Part shown: positions 1 to 7,491 of the stretch, in pieces
How the letters are laid out: each line of letters begins with the position of its first letter
How positions within the stretch are numbered: position 1 is the stretch's first letter
Origin: Actinomadura sp. WMMA1423
GTDB lineage: Bacteria; Actinomycetota; Actinomycetes; Streptosporangiales; Streptosporangiaceae
Reading direction: 5' to 3'
Length of the DNA: 64,000 nucleotides
Assembly: GCF_006547145.1 (NCBI RefSeq)
Contig: NZ_CP041244.1
Location: 744,001 to 808,000, forward strand
Notes under the pieces: generated by a model
Databases searched by the model: none
The model's input: only the letters and a program-made list of their open reading frames with translations
What the model was told of the DNA's origin: nothing
Position numbers and translations under genes: made by a program

Positions 1-180
1 CTCATGCATCACCTGCCGCACGAACAGGCCCATCGTCTGCCCCACGGACTCGCGCAGATGCTCCTCCGGGATCCGCTCCGCAACCTTCTTCGCCAGCAGG
101 CCAGGCGGCATCAGCGGCCACTGCTCGGCGACCTCACGCACAAGAGCGCGGAGGCTGAATTCGCTCTGCTCAGCGGTCAT
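1..180 (-). CDS. hypothetical protein of the integrated element, 3' end beyond the left edge
   Basis: The reading frame starts at an ATG (178-180) and stays open for 60 codons to the left edge, so only the N-terminus is seen. The ATG overlaps the TGA of the gene before it in an ATGA, so it is probably translationally coupled as part of the long minus-strand operon. The visible part is charged and looks helical (starts MTAEQSEFSL, then ALVREVAEQW and KKVAERIPEE), with no membrane segment or motif. Family not recognised. Confidence 0.6.
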   Translation of the reverse strand, partial: MTAEQSEFSLRALVREVAEQWPLMPPGLLAKKVAERIPEEHLRESVGQTMGLFVRQVMHE

Positions 181-554
181 GGCTGGGATCCCTTCGTGCT
201 CAGGTAGGTGGCGACTCTGCTGCGCTGGCCGGGGCACAGGTGGCGGGTACTGGCGGTGGTGATCACGCGCATCTCGCGGTCGGTGAGACCGTCGACCGGG
301 CGCGGCACCACCTCGGCGTCGGGCGCCTGCTCGATCACCCCGCACAGGCCGACACCGGCCCGGATCAACAGCAGGTCGTCGGCAGCCCACAGCTCCGGCG
401 CCTCGACGCGGGCACGGTCGAGGTAGGCGGCCGAGGCGTGCCGGGACACGGCGGTGGTGTTGAGCTGGGCCGCCTGGGTGCCGGTCTGCTGCGCCAAGAA
501 CAGGCCACCGGCGGCCGCCACGACCGCGGGGATGAGGAGGAGACGCCCGACCAT
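177..554 (-). CDS. small secreted or membrane-anchored protein, DUF732-like
   Basis: A 125-residue protein starting MVGRLLLIPAVVAAAGGLFL, a hydrophobic N-terminal segment that reads as a signal anchor or signal peptide. The rest has two cysteines (in GVGLCGVI and RHLCPGQ) about 43 residues apart. This layout resembles the small actinobacterial DUF732 proteins, whose function is unknown; the match is by eye. The frame is open much further upstream, but the ATG at 554 overlaps the stop of the gene before it (TGATG) and starts the hydrophobic segment, so it is preferred. Coupled on both sides within the early operon. Confidence 0.6.
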   Translation of the reverse strand: MVGRLLLIPAVVAAAGGLFLAQQTGTQAAQLNTTAVSRHASAAYLDRARVEAPELWAADDLLLIRAGVGLCGVIEQAPDAEVVPRPVDGLTDREMRVITTASTRHLCPGQRSRVATYLSTKGSQP

Positions 555-883
555 CAGAGCCTCCGCAGCGTGCCGGTACGGTCGTCGACGAGCCGGTCGA
601 GCTGCTTGGCGACGAGGTCGTGATGGTTGGCTCGCAGGTGGTCCGCCAGGTCGGCGACCTGGGCCAGGACTTCGCCGTAGCCGAGGACGGCCCGTTCCCG
701 CTGCTCGTCGGCGATGACCTTGGCGGCGCGGGCCCGGCGCGCGTCGTCGAACGCGGCGTCCGCGCGCATCTGCTCCGCGGTGAGCTTGCGGTTCAGGACC
801 CTCTGGTCGCACAGCAGGATCACGATGACTCCGGCTGCCACGACCAGCACGAACAGCAGTGGGATGGTCGCGCCGCCCGCCAT
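554..883 (-). CDS. single-pass membrane protein with coiled-coil tail
   Basis: A 109-residue protein starting MAGGATIPLLFVLVVAAGVI. A membrane helix covers about residues 5-24, followed by a charged helical tail rich in Arg, Glu and Ala (for example AFDDARRARAAKVIADEQRE) likely to form a coiled coil on the inside. The ATG lies one base after the stop of the preceding gene; the longer frame upstream would overlap that gene by about 68 bases. The layout is reminiscent of small phage spanin- or holin-associated proteins, but nothing supports a lysis role and the family is not recognised. Confidence 0.6.
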   Translation of the reverse strand: MAGGATIPLLFVLVVAAGVIVILLCDQRVLNRKLTAEQMRADAAFDDARRARAAKVIADEQRERAVLGYGEVLAQVADLADHLRANHHDLVAKQLDRLVDDRTGTLRRL

Positions 884-884
884 G

Positions 885-1466
885 TCAGCGGCCCTCCGGG
901 GTCCGCGCGGGGCCGGCGAGCGGCTGGGGGCCGGTGCCGTTGCCGGCGACAAGGACGCCGGGGCCGGCGTTCACGGCGGCCGGGGTGCCCTGGGAGGGGG
1001 TTCCGCCCGGCGGGGTGCTGTTCGCGGGGGCGGCGAGTTCGAGCGCGGCCGGCGCGTGCGTGCGCAGGACTCGCTCCAGGTCATGCGCGGCGAGTTCGGC
1101 GTCGCGCTGCGCCTGGGTGTGGCTGCCGGCGTCGCTGGTGGCGTCCTTCGCCGCCGTGTCGTACCGGCCGATCTCCTCGCGGAGGGAGGCGATCTCGCGT
1201 TCCTTGGCGGCGCGGAACTCCGCGATCTCCCGCTCCCGCTCGGCGATCATCTCCTCGCGGGCTGCGACCTGCCGGAGGTGCTCCTCGGCGTCCTGGCGGC
1301 GGGCCTGGGCCTGCTGGCCGTGATGGACGACGGCGTTGCGCTTGTCGGCCAGGAGCGCCGCCACGGCGGGCCCGGTCTCGGGCGACTGGAACATCGGCGC
1401 GGTCGGCGCCGGACTGTGCGCGGACGACTGCGGAGGGTGCTGGTTGTCGCGCGGGCGGTTCTTCAC
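885..1466 (-). CDS. coiled-coil protein with low-complexity tail
   Basis: About 193 residues. Residues 30-140 are strongly charged with heptad-like spacing (AAREEMIAEREREIAEFRAA), predicting a long coiled coil; the last 50 residues are Pro/Gly/Ala/Thr-rich and probably disordered. Two starts compete: TTG at 1478, or GTG at 1466, which has GGAG six bases upstream and is chosen. It sits between two unknown genes of the operon and might be a scaffold or partner of the neighbouring membrane protein. No family recognised. Confidence 0.55.
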   Translation of the reverse strand: MKNRPRDNQHPPQSSAHSPAPTAPMFQSPETGPAVAALLADKRNAVVHHGQQAQARRQDAEEHLRQVAAREEMIAEREREIAEFRAAKEREIASLREEIGRYDTAAKDATSDAGSHTQAQRDAELAAHDLERVLRTHAPAALELAAPANSTPPGGTPSQGTPAAVNAGPGVLVAGNGTGPQPLAGPARTPEGR

Positions 1467-1488
1467 GATGTGCTCCAAGGGGTTTCGT

Positions 1489-2016
1489 CTAGTGGTCGCG
1501 GGTCAAGGGCGCGTGCGGGTCCGCGGGGAGGTGCCCGTGCCACGCCTGGGCGAGCCGCCGGATCATGTCCGCGCGGCAGTTCACGAGCCTCAGCGGGCCC
1601 CACTGGTTGCTGTGCTCGTCGACGAGCTGGATGTGGAGGACCCGGATGCGGTCGAGGCGCCTGGTTGCGGCGTCGAGGGCGGCCTCGGCGGGGTCGGGGC
1701 CGCATGCGGCGCGGGCGAGGATCGCGGTGAGCGCGCCGGAGTCGGTGGTGACGGCGATCGAGTTGAGGGCGTCGCGCAGGGTGGCGCCGTGCTCGCCGTC
1801 GAGATGGTCGATGACGTCGTCCAGCTCCTTCGCGGCGCGCTCGGCGACGTCGAGGAGATCGTCCAGGGCGGGCCGATCGACCGACTCCGGCAGGGTGTCG
1901 GGGAACGTCTCGGCGAGTCGCGCCGCGGCGCATTGCAGGCAGTCACCCGAGTTCGGGTGCCACGCGAGGTGGCGGGCGAGCCGGGCCCGCGTCTCCTGCA
2001 CGGTTGGGGTCGTCAT
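1489..2016 (-). CDS. hypothetical protein with C-terminal ADPHAPL motif
   Basis: A 175-residue soluble protein. The N-terminal third has a CLQCAAARL cysteine pair and the middle is an acidic helical stretch (LLDVAERAAKELDDVIDHLD). The last 55 residues, ending PADPHAPLTRDH, match the end of the gene at 2555-2932 with the pattern RIR..H..LV.E.SN..G, then LA.AW.G..PADPHAPL. The ATG overlaps the previous stop (ATGA), which fixes the start against a longer open frame. Function unknown; the shared tail suggests a common interaction module. Confidence 0.6.
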   Translation of the reverse strand: MTTPTVQETRARLARHLAWHPNSGDCLQCAAARLAETFPDTLPESVDRPALDDLLDVAERAAKELDDVIDHLDGEHGATLRDALNSIAVTTDSGALTAILARAACGPDPAEAALDAATRRLDRIRVLHIQLVDEHSNQWGPLRLVNCRADMIRRLAQAWHGHLPADPHAPLTRDH

Positions 2017-2555
2017 GACGTGCCCTCCTGAGCGGCGGGCTTCGCGCCTTTGCCGGGGCAGGCCTCCCCGTCGCGGCCGGCGTGGCTGCCGATCGTGCCG
2101 TCCCTGCGCAGGTTCCGCCGCAGGCGGCACTCCGGGCAGCGCCCGTACCGGGCCGCGCGGGGACGGGAGGCGATCTCGTCGGTCGACACCCACAGGTAGA
2201 CGGTGGGCCGCAACCCCAGCCACTCCAGCGCTTCCGCTGCGAACGCGGCGTCCTCAGCGTGGCGCGGGTGGTAGCAGAACGCGGCCGGGTCCTCCCGGAT
2301 CCGCGCGGCCTTGTTGTGCCAGCCGCGCTCAACCGCCTCGCGCAGCAGAGCGGGCGCCGGGCAGTCGTGCCGGTTCGCGAACTTGCGCACCCACGCCTCC
2401 GCCGCTGCGGACACGGCGTCATCAATGCCGTAGGTGGCGCCCGCTCCGGCGAGGGTGTGCTGCCCTACGAGGTCGTTGCCTCCGACAGCTTTGGCGTTGC
2501 GCTGCTGGGCGCGCTCGGTGAGGTGCTGCGCGTCGACCTGGGCCGTCCTCCCCAT
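2013..2555 (-). CDS. hypothetical protein with C-terminal zinc ribbon
   Basis: A 180-residue protein. The C-terminus (about residues 138-175) has CPEC, then a His, then CPGKGAKP, the spacing of the small treble-clef-like zinc-binding module common in actinophage and actinomycete proteins. The middle has the segment LLREAVERGWHNKAARIRED, unassigned. The ATG at 2555 is taken because it overlaps the stop of the gene before it (TGATG); a GTG one codon earlier is possible. Probably nucleic-acid related because of the ribbon and its operon with recT; this is inference. Confidence 0.6.
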   Translation of the reverse strand: MGRTAQVDAQHLTERAQQRNAKAVGGNDLVGQHTLAGAGATYGIDDAVSAAAEAWVRKFANRHDCPAPALLREAVERGWHNKAARIREDPAAFCYHPRHAEDAAFAAEALEWLGLRPTVYLWVSTDEIASRPRAARYGRCPECRLRRNLRRDGTIGSHAGRDGEACPGKGAKPAAQEGTS

Positions 2556-2932
2556 CACGCACCGTCCAGCGGCGCGTGGGGGTCGGCGGGCTCGAACCCG
2601 TACCAGGCCTCGGCGAGCAGCGCGGCGGCTTTCTCCAGCCCGGAGCGGTCGGCGCCGTGGCCGTTGGAGGCTTCCTCGACCAGCCGGGCGTGGACGTCCC
2701 GGATCCGGGCGGCGCGCTCACCCTCGACGGCCTTGAAGCGGTCGCGCCAGTTCAGGAGCTCCGCGACGGGCGAGGAGACCGACCCGGTGCTGTAGGGGGC
2801 CTCGTACTCGACGCGGGCGGGGTCGACCTCCTCGGTGAGGAAGCCGGCGAACCTCCGGCCCTCGGGCTCGTTCTTCATCGGCCCGTACGCGGCGACGTCC
2901 TCGGCGCCGTCGCTGACCCTCACGACCCACAT
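2555..2932 (-). CDS. hypothetical protein with C-terminal ADPHAPL motif (second copy)
   Basis: A 125-residue protein starting MWVVRVSDGAEDVAAYGPMK. The N-terminal half is a small mixed alpha/beta segment; the C-terminal half is helical and ends EPADPHAPLDGA, paralogous to the tail of the gene at 1489-2016. Start and stop both overlap neighbours by one base (TGATG), giving tight coupling. No catalytic motif is visible and the family is not recognised. Confidence 0.6.
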   Translation of the reverse strand: MWVVRVSDGAEDVAAYGPMKNEPEGRRFAGFLTEEVDPARVEYEAPYSTGSVSSPVAELLNWRDRFKAVEGERAARIRDVHARLVEEASNGHGADRSGLEKAAALLAEAWYGFEPADPHAPLDGA

Positions 2933-3372
2933 CAGGCGTCACCGCCCTCGAGGGCCACGGTCCAGAGCAGGCGGGCGCCGATCGGGGCCTTGTGCTCCAT
3001 CTGGATCTGGCCGCGCGTGATCTTCAGGTACGTCAGCGAGAACTCGGGCTGACGTCCCATCCCGGCGGCCTGGTCGGCGATGTCAGTGTGGATCGACCAG
3101 ACGCCGTAGGTGTCCACCACGATGATCGAGCCGTGCTCGTCGTCACGGCGGTCCACGCGGATCTTCGCGGCCACCTGCGAGGTCCGGACCTCGGGCCGGT
3201 AGTCGCCAAGTCCCTCGTTGCAGGCGACCCAGGTGTATCGCTGCCCATCGCCGATCATGCTGCGGATCCGGTCGGCGACCGCGTTGAGGTTCTCCAGGGT
3301 GAGGAATCCGAACCAGTCCCGGCCGGACGCGATCCGGCGGACCTCGGCCGGCGTCTGCGTGTTCGTTGCCAT
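2932..3372 (-). CDS. hypothetical protein of the early operon
   Basis: A 146-residue soluble protein starting MATNTQTPAEVRRIASGRDW. It has a helical N-terminal half and a beta-rich C-terminal half with alternating hydrophobic residues (SIIVVDTYGVWSIHTDIADQ). No motif, signal peptide or membrane segment. The start is set by TGATG overlap with the SWIM-like gene before it; the open frame extends 38 codons further but inside that gene. Not recognised. Confidence 0.55.
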   Translation of the reverse strand: MATNTQTPAEVRRIASGRDWFGFLTLENLNAVADRIRSMIGDGQRYTWVACNEGLGDYRPEVRTSQVAAKIRVDRRDDEHGSIIVVDTYGVWSIHTDIADQAAGMGRQPEFSLTYLKITRGQIQMEHKAPIGARLLWTVALEGGDA

Positions 3373-3644
3373 CAGGCGGCCTTCTCTCTGCTGGTGTCCG
3401 CCTTGGAGGCAGCGGACCGGTAACCGGTCACGGTCTGGACGGCCGCCGCGTGGGCGCACTCGTCCGCGCCGCACGCGCAGGACCACACGCCGTCCGTCAG
3501 GACGACCTGGTAGGTGCCGCGGTAGCCGCGGACCAGCGCCCGCACCTCGTCCGGCCTCGTGCCGCCGGGCGGGGTGTCCGCGTGCATGATCCGGACGTTC
3601 TCGTCGCGGAGGTAGCTGAGCGCCTTGCTTCGGACGTCACTCAT
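3372..3644 (-). CDS. SWIM-type zinc-finger mini-protein
   Basis: A 90-residue protein. Residues 48-70 read LTDGVWSCACGADECAHAAA, giving CxC-x4-CxHxxAV, which matches the SWIM zinc-finger consensus (CxCx(n)CxH) found in DNA- or protein-binding modules, including recombination factors. It directly follows recT, overlapping its 3' end by 8 bases, so the two are probably co-translated. A role with the RecT/exonuclease pair is a reasonable inference but unproven. Confidence 0.65.
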   Translation of the reverse strand: MSDVRSKALSYLRDENVRIMHADTPPGGTRPDEVRALVRGYRGTYQVVLTDGVWSCACGADECAHAAAVQTVTGYRSAASKADTSREKAA

Positions 3645-4620
3645 CGGTCCCGCCGCCCGTCTTCTCGGCGGCGGCCTGAGCGGCGGCCTCCGCGTCGGCG
3701 GCGGACGGGTCTCCCGTGGCCGGGTCGTCGCCGGGCTCGTCGGCGGTGTCGGAGACGACCTCCCCGTCGAACACGTTGTCCGGGACGATCTGGTCGGCGG
3801 CGTCCCGCATCTCGCCGGCCTCGTTCTCGCGCATCAGCAGCTCGCGGAGTTCCGGGGAGGACGGCACCCAGTCGGCGAGCCGCCGCACGCACGACTTGCG
3901 CCACATGGCGTCGAAGTGGGTGTGCCAGGTCGAGTTGAACTTGCCCCAGTCGGGGTGCTCGGCGTACTGCTGCGGGTTGCCGCGGCGGTTCTTCTCGGCG
4001 CGCTGGTAGTTCTTGGAGAACTCGTCGCGGATCTCCTCGGCCTCGGGCCTGGAGAGGAACACGACGCGGGACCGGCCCCCGCCCTTGATCGTCGCGAACG
4101 CGTAGGCGAGGAGGATGCGGCCACGGTCGGCGGCCAGGAGGTTGGGGCGGTGGTAGAACCGGCCGTCGTCGCCGACGGTGTACTCCCACTCGTCGGCCTC
4201 GTAGATGAACTCCGCGGTCACGGACGTGACCTGACCGGACCGGTACATCAGCTCGACCAGGCCCTGCCACTGCGCGATGAACGTGGCGGTGCGGCCGAAG
4301 GGGACGATCGCGGCCTGCTTGGTGCCGGGCTCCAGCCCGAGCCGCGCGGCCTCCAGCAGCGCGCCGAGGACGCTCGCGGGGTCGCAGTCGAGCAGGGCCG
4401 GGTTCTTGCGCATGCAGGTGAGGGCCATGCGCATGAACCGGTCGATGCCGACGTGCTTGGGCAGCGCGGCCGCGAACTCGCCCTGCATCTTGGTGAACAT
4501 CTGCCGGGCGTCGGCCATCTTCCGGTCGACGGGGCTGACCTGCGTGCCCGGCTGCCCCTGGTCCTGTCCGCCGTTGCTCTGCTCGCGGCGCTGCCGGACA
4601 CGGCTCTGAAGATCACTCAT
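3637..4620 (-). CDS. recT: RecT-family single-strand annealing protein
   Basis: A 327-residue protein. RecT proteins coat and anneal complementary single strands made by a partner 5'-3' exonuclease during phage recombination. Seen here: conserved core from about residue 35 to 250 with CMRKNPALLDCDP, LGLEPGTKQAAIVPFG and a FIAQWQGLVELMYRSGQV segment, all typical of RecT/Bet-like proteins, then an acidic, low-complexity tail (residues 275-327) like that used by annealing proteins to contact SSB. Its ATG overlaps the stop of the exonuclease gene in an ATGA, as expected for a two-component recombinase. Confidence 0.9.
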   Translation of the reverse strand: MSDLQSRVRQRREQSNGGQDQGQPGTQVSPVDRKMADARQMFTKMQGEFAAALPKHVGIDRFMRMALTCMRKNPALLDCDPASVLGALLEAARLGLEPGTKQAAIVPFGRTATFIAQWQGLVELMYRSGQVTSVTAEFIYEADEWEYTVGDDGRFYHRPNLLAADRGRILLAYAFATIKGGGRSRVVFLSRPEAEEIRDEFSKNYQRAEKNRRGNPQQYAEHPDWGKFNSTWHTHFDAMWRKSCVRRLADWVPSSPELRELLMRENEAGEMRDAADQIVPDNVFDGEVVSDTADEPGDDPATGDPSAADAEAAAQAAAEKTGGGTDE

Positions 4621-5651
4621 GTGGAGGGTCCCTTCGGGATGCGCAGGACGCGGGCGCGGTAGCGCCTGTATGTCTCGGGGTGGTCCTTGGCGAGCGCCCT
4701 GACGTCCAGGCCGGGCATCGGGCGCGTGTACTTTTCGGCCAGCTCAGGCTCGGCCTCACGGAACCGCTTGGCCGCGAAGTTGCCGTTCTGCTTCCAGGTC
4801 ACCAGCGGCTGCTTCAGCTCGTTGGTGCCGATCTCTTTCTCGCCGAGCAGGTCCTTGAGCTGGTTCTCGACCTCGGCGAGATTGATCTCCAGCGCGCCGA
4901 TCTGGTCCTTGAGGTGCTGCCGCCGCGCGGCGAGCGGCATCACGACGGCCTCGTCGACGACCTTCATGGAGTCCGCGGTGGTCTCCCACAGGTGTGCGAG
5001 CAGTTCGGTCGCGGCGTCGGACCCGTCGATCGGCGGGGCGAGCGCGTCGGGGTCGACCACCGTCTCCCAGAACTCGCCGGCGAGCGCGACGAGGTCGTCG
5101 AGGAAGGCCTCGTCGCGGTCGATGCGGAAGTGCCGGAACTTGTTCCCGCCGATGAGGACGGCGACGTGCGCGTGGTCCAGGCCGGTGACGGCCATCCCCC
5201 AGTGGGCCTGCAGCGCGGGCCCGTCGGGGACTTCCTCGGCCCATTCCTTGGCCTGGTACTCGGAGCGGTTCTTGCACTCCAGCAGGCACGGGGCGGCGCA
5301 GCCGGTGACGGCGCGGTCGAGGTTGACGGTCATCCAGTCGCGGTCGACGTGCGCGAGTGTCCCGATCGTCGCCACCGAGGTGCCGGTGACGCGGGCGAAC
5401 TTGCCGGCGATCCAGTCCTCGAGCTCCGACCCGATCTCGGCGTACTCCTCCAGTTCGGGTGAGCGGGGCAGGTCGGGCAGCTCGCCGCGCTTGTCGAGCC
5501 ACACCTGGCGGGGAGTGCGGTACTTGTCCATGCCGAGCATCGCGGCGACGTCGGAGCCGCCCATCTTGCGGACCGCGAGCCAGTCGTCTCGGTCGATCCC
5601 GTAGGGGGCAACGAGCACGGCGGTCGGCATCGCGAGCGTGGGGACCGTCAT
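4617..5651 (-). CDS. YqaJ-type viral exonuclease, partner of RecT
   Basis: A 344-residue nuclease of the lambda Exo/YqaJ (PD-D/ExK) fold, expected to resect duplex DNA 5'-3' and load RecT. Visible motifs: GGSDVAAMLG near residues 31-40, a metal-site Asp near 112, the LLECKNR ExK pair (Glu125, Lys127) and a conserved Gln in LQAHWGMAVTGL near 148. The C-terminal 110 residues (MPLAARRQHLKDQIGALEIN onward) form a helical extension common in actinobacterial homologues. It overlaps recT by 4 bases and the preceding small gene by 4 bases. Confidence 0.88.
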   Translation of the reverse strand: MTVPTLAMPTAVLVAPYGIDRDDWLAVRKMGGSDVAAMLGMDKYRTPRQVWLDKRGELPDLPRSPELEEYAEIGSELEDWIAGKFARVTGTSVATIGTLAHVDRDWMTVNLDRAVTGCAAPCLLECKNRSEYQAKEWAEEVPDGPALQAHWGMAVTGLDHAHVAVLIGGNKFRHFRIDRDEAFLDDLVALAGEFWETVVDPDALAPPIDGSDAATELLAHLWETTADSMKVVDEAVVMPLAARRQHLKDQIGALEINLAEVENQLKDLLGEKEIGTNELKQPLVTWKQNGNFAAKRFREAEPELAEKYTRPMPGLDVRALAKDHPETYRRYRARVLRIPKGPST

Positions 5652-5866
5652 GCCGCCACCGCCAGACCGGCCGCCTCGTCAGTGGCGGCCTCGGGCTCGC
5701 TGTGGGGGGCGGGCTTGCGGGGGCGGGCGTGGCTGCCGTGCTGGAGCAGCCGGGCCGGGCGCGGCGTCGACCAGACACGGCCGTGCTTGCCGGTGTGCCC
5801 GACCCTCCAGGCCAGCGCGAGGACGTACAGGTAGGCGGCCACGATCGCGCCGAGCGTGAGGATCAT
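5648..5866 (-). CDS. small single-pass membrane protein
   Basis: A 72-residue protein starting MILTLGAIVAAYLYVLALAW, one membrane helix at the N-terminus followed by a basic, Pro-rich tail (ARPRKPAPHSEPEA). It overlaps the exonuclease start by 4 bases (ATGA) and its own start overlaps the preceding stop by 4 bases. Nothing links it to a known family. Small membrane proteins of this type are common filler genes in actinophage early regions. Confidence 0.5.
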   Translation of the reverse strand: MILTLGAIVAAYLYVLALAWRVGHTGKHGRVWSTPRPARLLQHGSHARPRKPAPHSEPEAATDEAAGLAVAA

Positions 5867-6222
5867 GACAGCGCTCCGGCGGGCGAAGGGATCGGGGAAG
5901 GAGTCATCCGGTCCACGAGCGCCTGCACCCGGGCCCGGGACTTCGCGCCCAGCTCGCGGAGCGCCTTACGGCCCCGGCCGTTGCGGCGGTTCTTCCACCA
6001 CCGCCACGTGTAGTACGCGGCGGCCAGCCCGTAGATGGCGGACCAGACCGGCGATACGTCGATCACGTTGGCGATGAACGCGAGCCAGAGGCCGAGGGCG
6101 TAGAACCCGTCCGCGATGTGCTCTCGCTCGGGAACCGAGCTGAAGAGAGTCGTGACCGTGAAGTAGCCGCCGCTAACGGCGAACCCGGTTCCGGTCCACC
6201 CGATCACGTCTGCGAGGGTCAT
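5863..6222 (-). CDS. membrane protein, probably three helices
   Basis: A 119-residue protein starting MTLADVIGWTGTGFAVSGGY. Hydrophobic stretches at about residues 8-24, 38-55 and 58-72 (FYALGLWLAFIANVIDVSP, then WSAIYGLAAAYYTW) suggest up to three membrane segments, followed by a very basic tail (RRNGRGRKALRELGAKSRAR) that would lie in the cytoplasm. The ATG at 6222 overlaps the stop of the zinc-ribbon mini-gene. Function unknown. Confidence 0.55.
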   Translation of the reverse strand: MTLADVIGWTGTGFAVSGGYFTVTTLFSSVPEREHIADGFYALGLWLAFIANVIDVSPVWSAIYGLAAAYYTWRWWKNRRNGRGRKALRELGAKSRARVQALVDRMTPSPIPSPAGALS

Positions 6223-6326
6223 CGCGCCCACCACCCGCAGTTCGCGCAGGCGCGGCCGACCTGCCGGGAGCGGCAGATCGAGCAGGTCCACTTCGGCCCG
6301 AAGAGGGCCACCACCAGGTACCTCAC
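6219..6326 (-). CDS. 35-residue zinc-ribbon microprotein
   Basis: A very short gene that an ordinary length cut-off would miss. It starts at GTG (6324-6326), overlapping the stop of the preceding gene in a GTGA, and ends at 6219 overlapping the next ATG. The product begins MRYLVVALFGPKW and continues with CSIC and CANC separated by eight residues, two knuckles of a minimal zinc ribbon, then ends GWWAR. Exact 4-base overlaps on both sides and the paired CxxC motifs are the support for a real gene. Confidence 0.6.
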   Translation of the reverse strand: MRYLVVALFGPKWTCSICRSRQVGRACANCGWWAR

Positions 6327-6970
6327 GACGCACCCCCGTACAGGGCGTCGGCGGCCTCGTTCACGCGCCGCTCGGCGTCGTCCAGGAGGCTCCGCCTGTC
6401 CTGGCCGAGGTCGGGCGCGACCTTGTCGTCCTCCACGGCCTCCTGGTGGGTCAGCTCCCCCATCAGCTCGACGAGCTTGAGCAGGCGGGCGGCCTCGCCG
6501 AGGCAGGAGTGCTCGGCGGTCTCGGCGAGCGGCTTGGCGAGCATGTCCCGCAGCGCGGCCCGCGTCTGGGTCTCGATCTCCCGGATGGCGTCGGCGTCGG
6601 TCAGCCCCTTGCGCACCACTCCCTGGCGCGCCAGGTGGATGCGGCGCAACTGCTCCTCGATCAGCTCGTCGACTTCGTCGCCGTGCTGCTCCCACGCGTT
6701 CTGGGCGATGGACAGCAGGTGGTCGCGGGCCCGGTCGCGGCGGACCTTCTCGGCGGCGGGCTCGTCCACGGCCCAGGCGGTCACGGTCCGGTACACCGGC
6801 TCGGCGTCCTGCCCCTGGTCGAGGAACTCGGAGACGGTCTGCCGCATCAGGGCCTCGTCGCCGACCGGGACGATCGTGTCGTGCAGGCCGTCGCTGGTGC
6901 GGACGGCGTACTCGGTCCGCAGCGCGAGCAGCTCGTACACGGCGCGGGGGTCGGTGCTCTGAAGCGTCAT
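6323..6970 (-). CDS. hypothetical helical protein of the early operon
   Basis: A 215-residue acidic protein, almost wholly helical by eye (for example RRDRARDHLLSIAQNAWEQH and DADAIREIETQTRAALRDML), with one Cys in AEHSCLGEAARLLKL. No signal peptide, membrane segment or catalytic motif. Start and stop overlap neighbours by 4 bases. Family not recognised; its position just upstream of a zinc-ribbon microprotein in the same operon may mean the two products act together. Confidence 0.55.
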   Translation of the reverse strand: MTLQSTDPRAVYELLALRTEYAVRTSDGLHDTIVPVGDEALMRQTVSEFLDQGQDAEPVYRTVTAWAVDEPAAEKVRRDRARDHLLSIAQNAWEQHGDEVDELIEEQLRRIHLARQGVVRKGLTDADAIREIETQTRAALRDMLAKPLAETAEHSCLGEAARLLKLVELMGELTHQEAVEDDKVAPDLGQDRRSLLDDAERRVNEAADALYGGAS

Positions 6971-7491
6971 CGCTTCTCACCCGCCTGGGCGCAGTCGAGC
7001 AAGTGGCGGTCGCTGACCAGGACGCTGACCGGGCAGTCGCAGGCCGGCCACTGCGGGCACGACCGGGTGTGCACGATCTCGCCGAACGTGGTCGACGCCT
7101 TGCACTCGCACACCGGCACGCGGTGCAAGCACGCGACGAGGCCGAACTGCTGGTGGACCTCCTCGGGGCGGTACCCGTAGTCGCCGCCGTCGAGCGGGAT
7201 CATCCGGACGCGCCAGCCCTCGTCGTTGATGCCGGCGGCGTCCTTGTCGTCGTCGTAGTCGGGCCAGTACTTCTGCGCGAGCCACAGGCCTCCGTCGGCC
7301 GTGGACCAGATCTCGCCGGGCCGGGGGTCCTGCGCGGGCATGACGCGCGCCACGGTCACGCCCGGGGCGGACAGCGGCAGCAGCGGAACGTCACGGTCGC
7401 CGGTCTCGACGGCCGGGCCGCGGGCGCCGTCGAGAACGACCTTGGAGGTGATGGTGGCCCGGACGGTCTCGCCCTGGTGGTAGGTGCTCAT
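6967..7491 (-). CDS. hypothetical protein with Cys-rich C-terminus
   Basis: A 174-residue protein starting MSTYHQGETVRATITSKVVL. The N-terminal half is beta-rich; a middle part has the acidic run YWPDYDDDKDAAG. The last 55 residues hold seven Cys (CLHR, CECK, SCPQWPACDCP and LDCAQAG) plus His residues, which suggests one or two metal-binding knuckles. The ATG at 7491 overlaps the stop of the preceding gene; a longer frame would swallow that gene. Not recognised. Confidence 0.55.
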   Translation of the reverse strand: MSTYHQGETVRATITSKVVLDGARGPAVETGDRDVPLLPLSAPGVTVARVMPAQDPRPGEIWSTADGGLWLAQKYWPDYDDDKDAAGINDEGWRVRMIPLDGGDYGYRPEEVHQQFGLVACLHRVPVCECKASTTFGEIVHTRSCPQWPACDCPVSVLVSDRHLLDCAQAGEKR

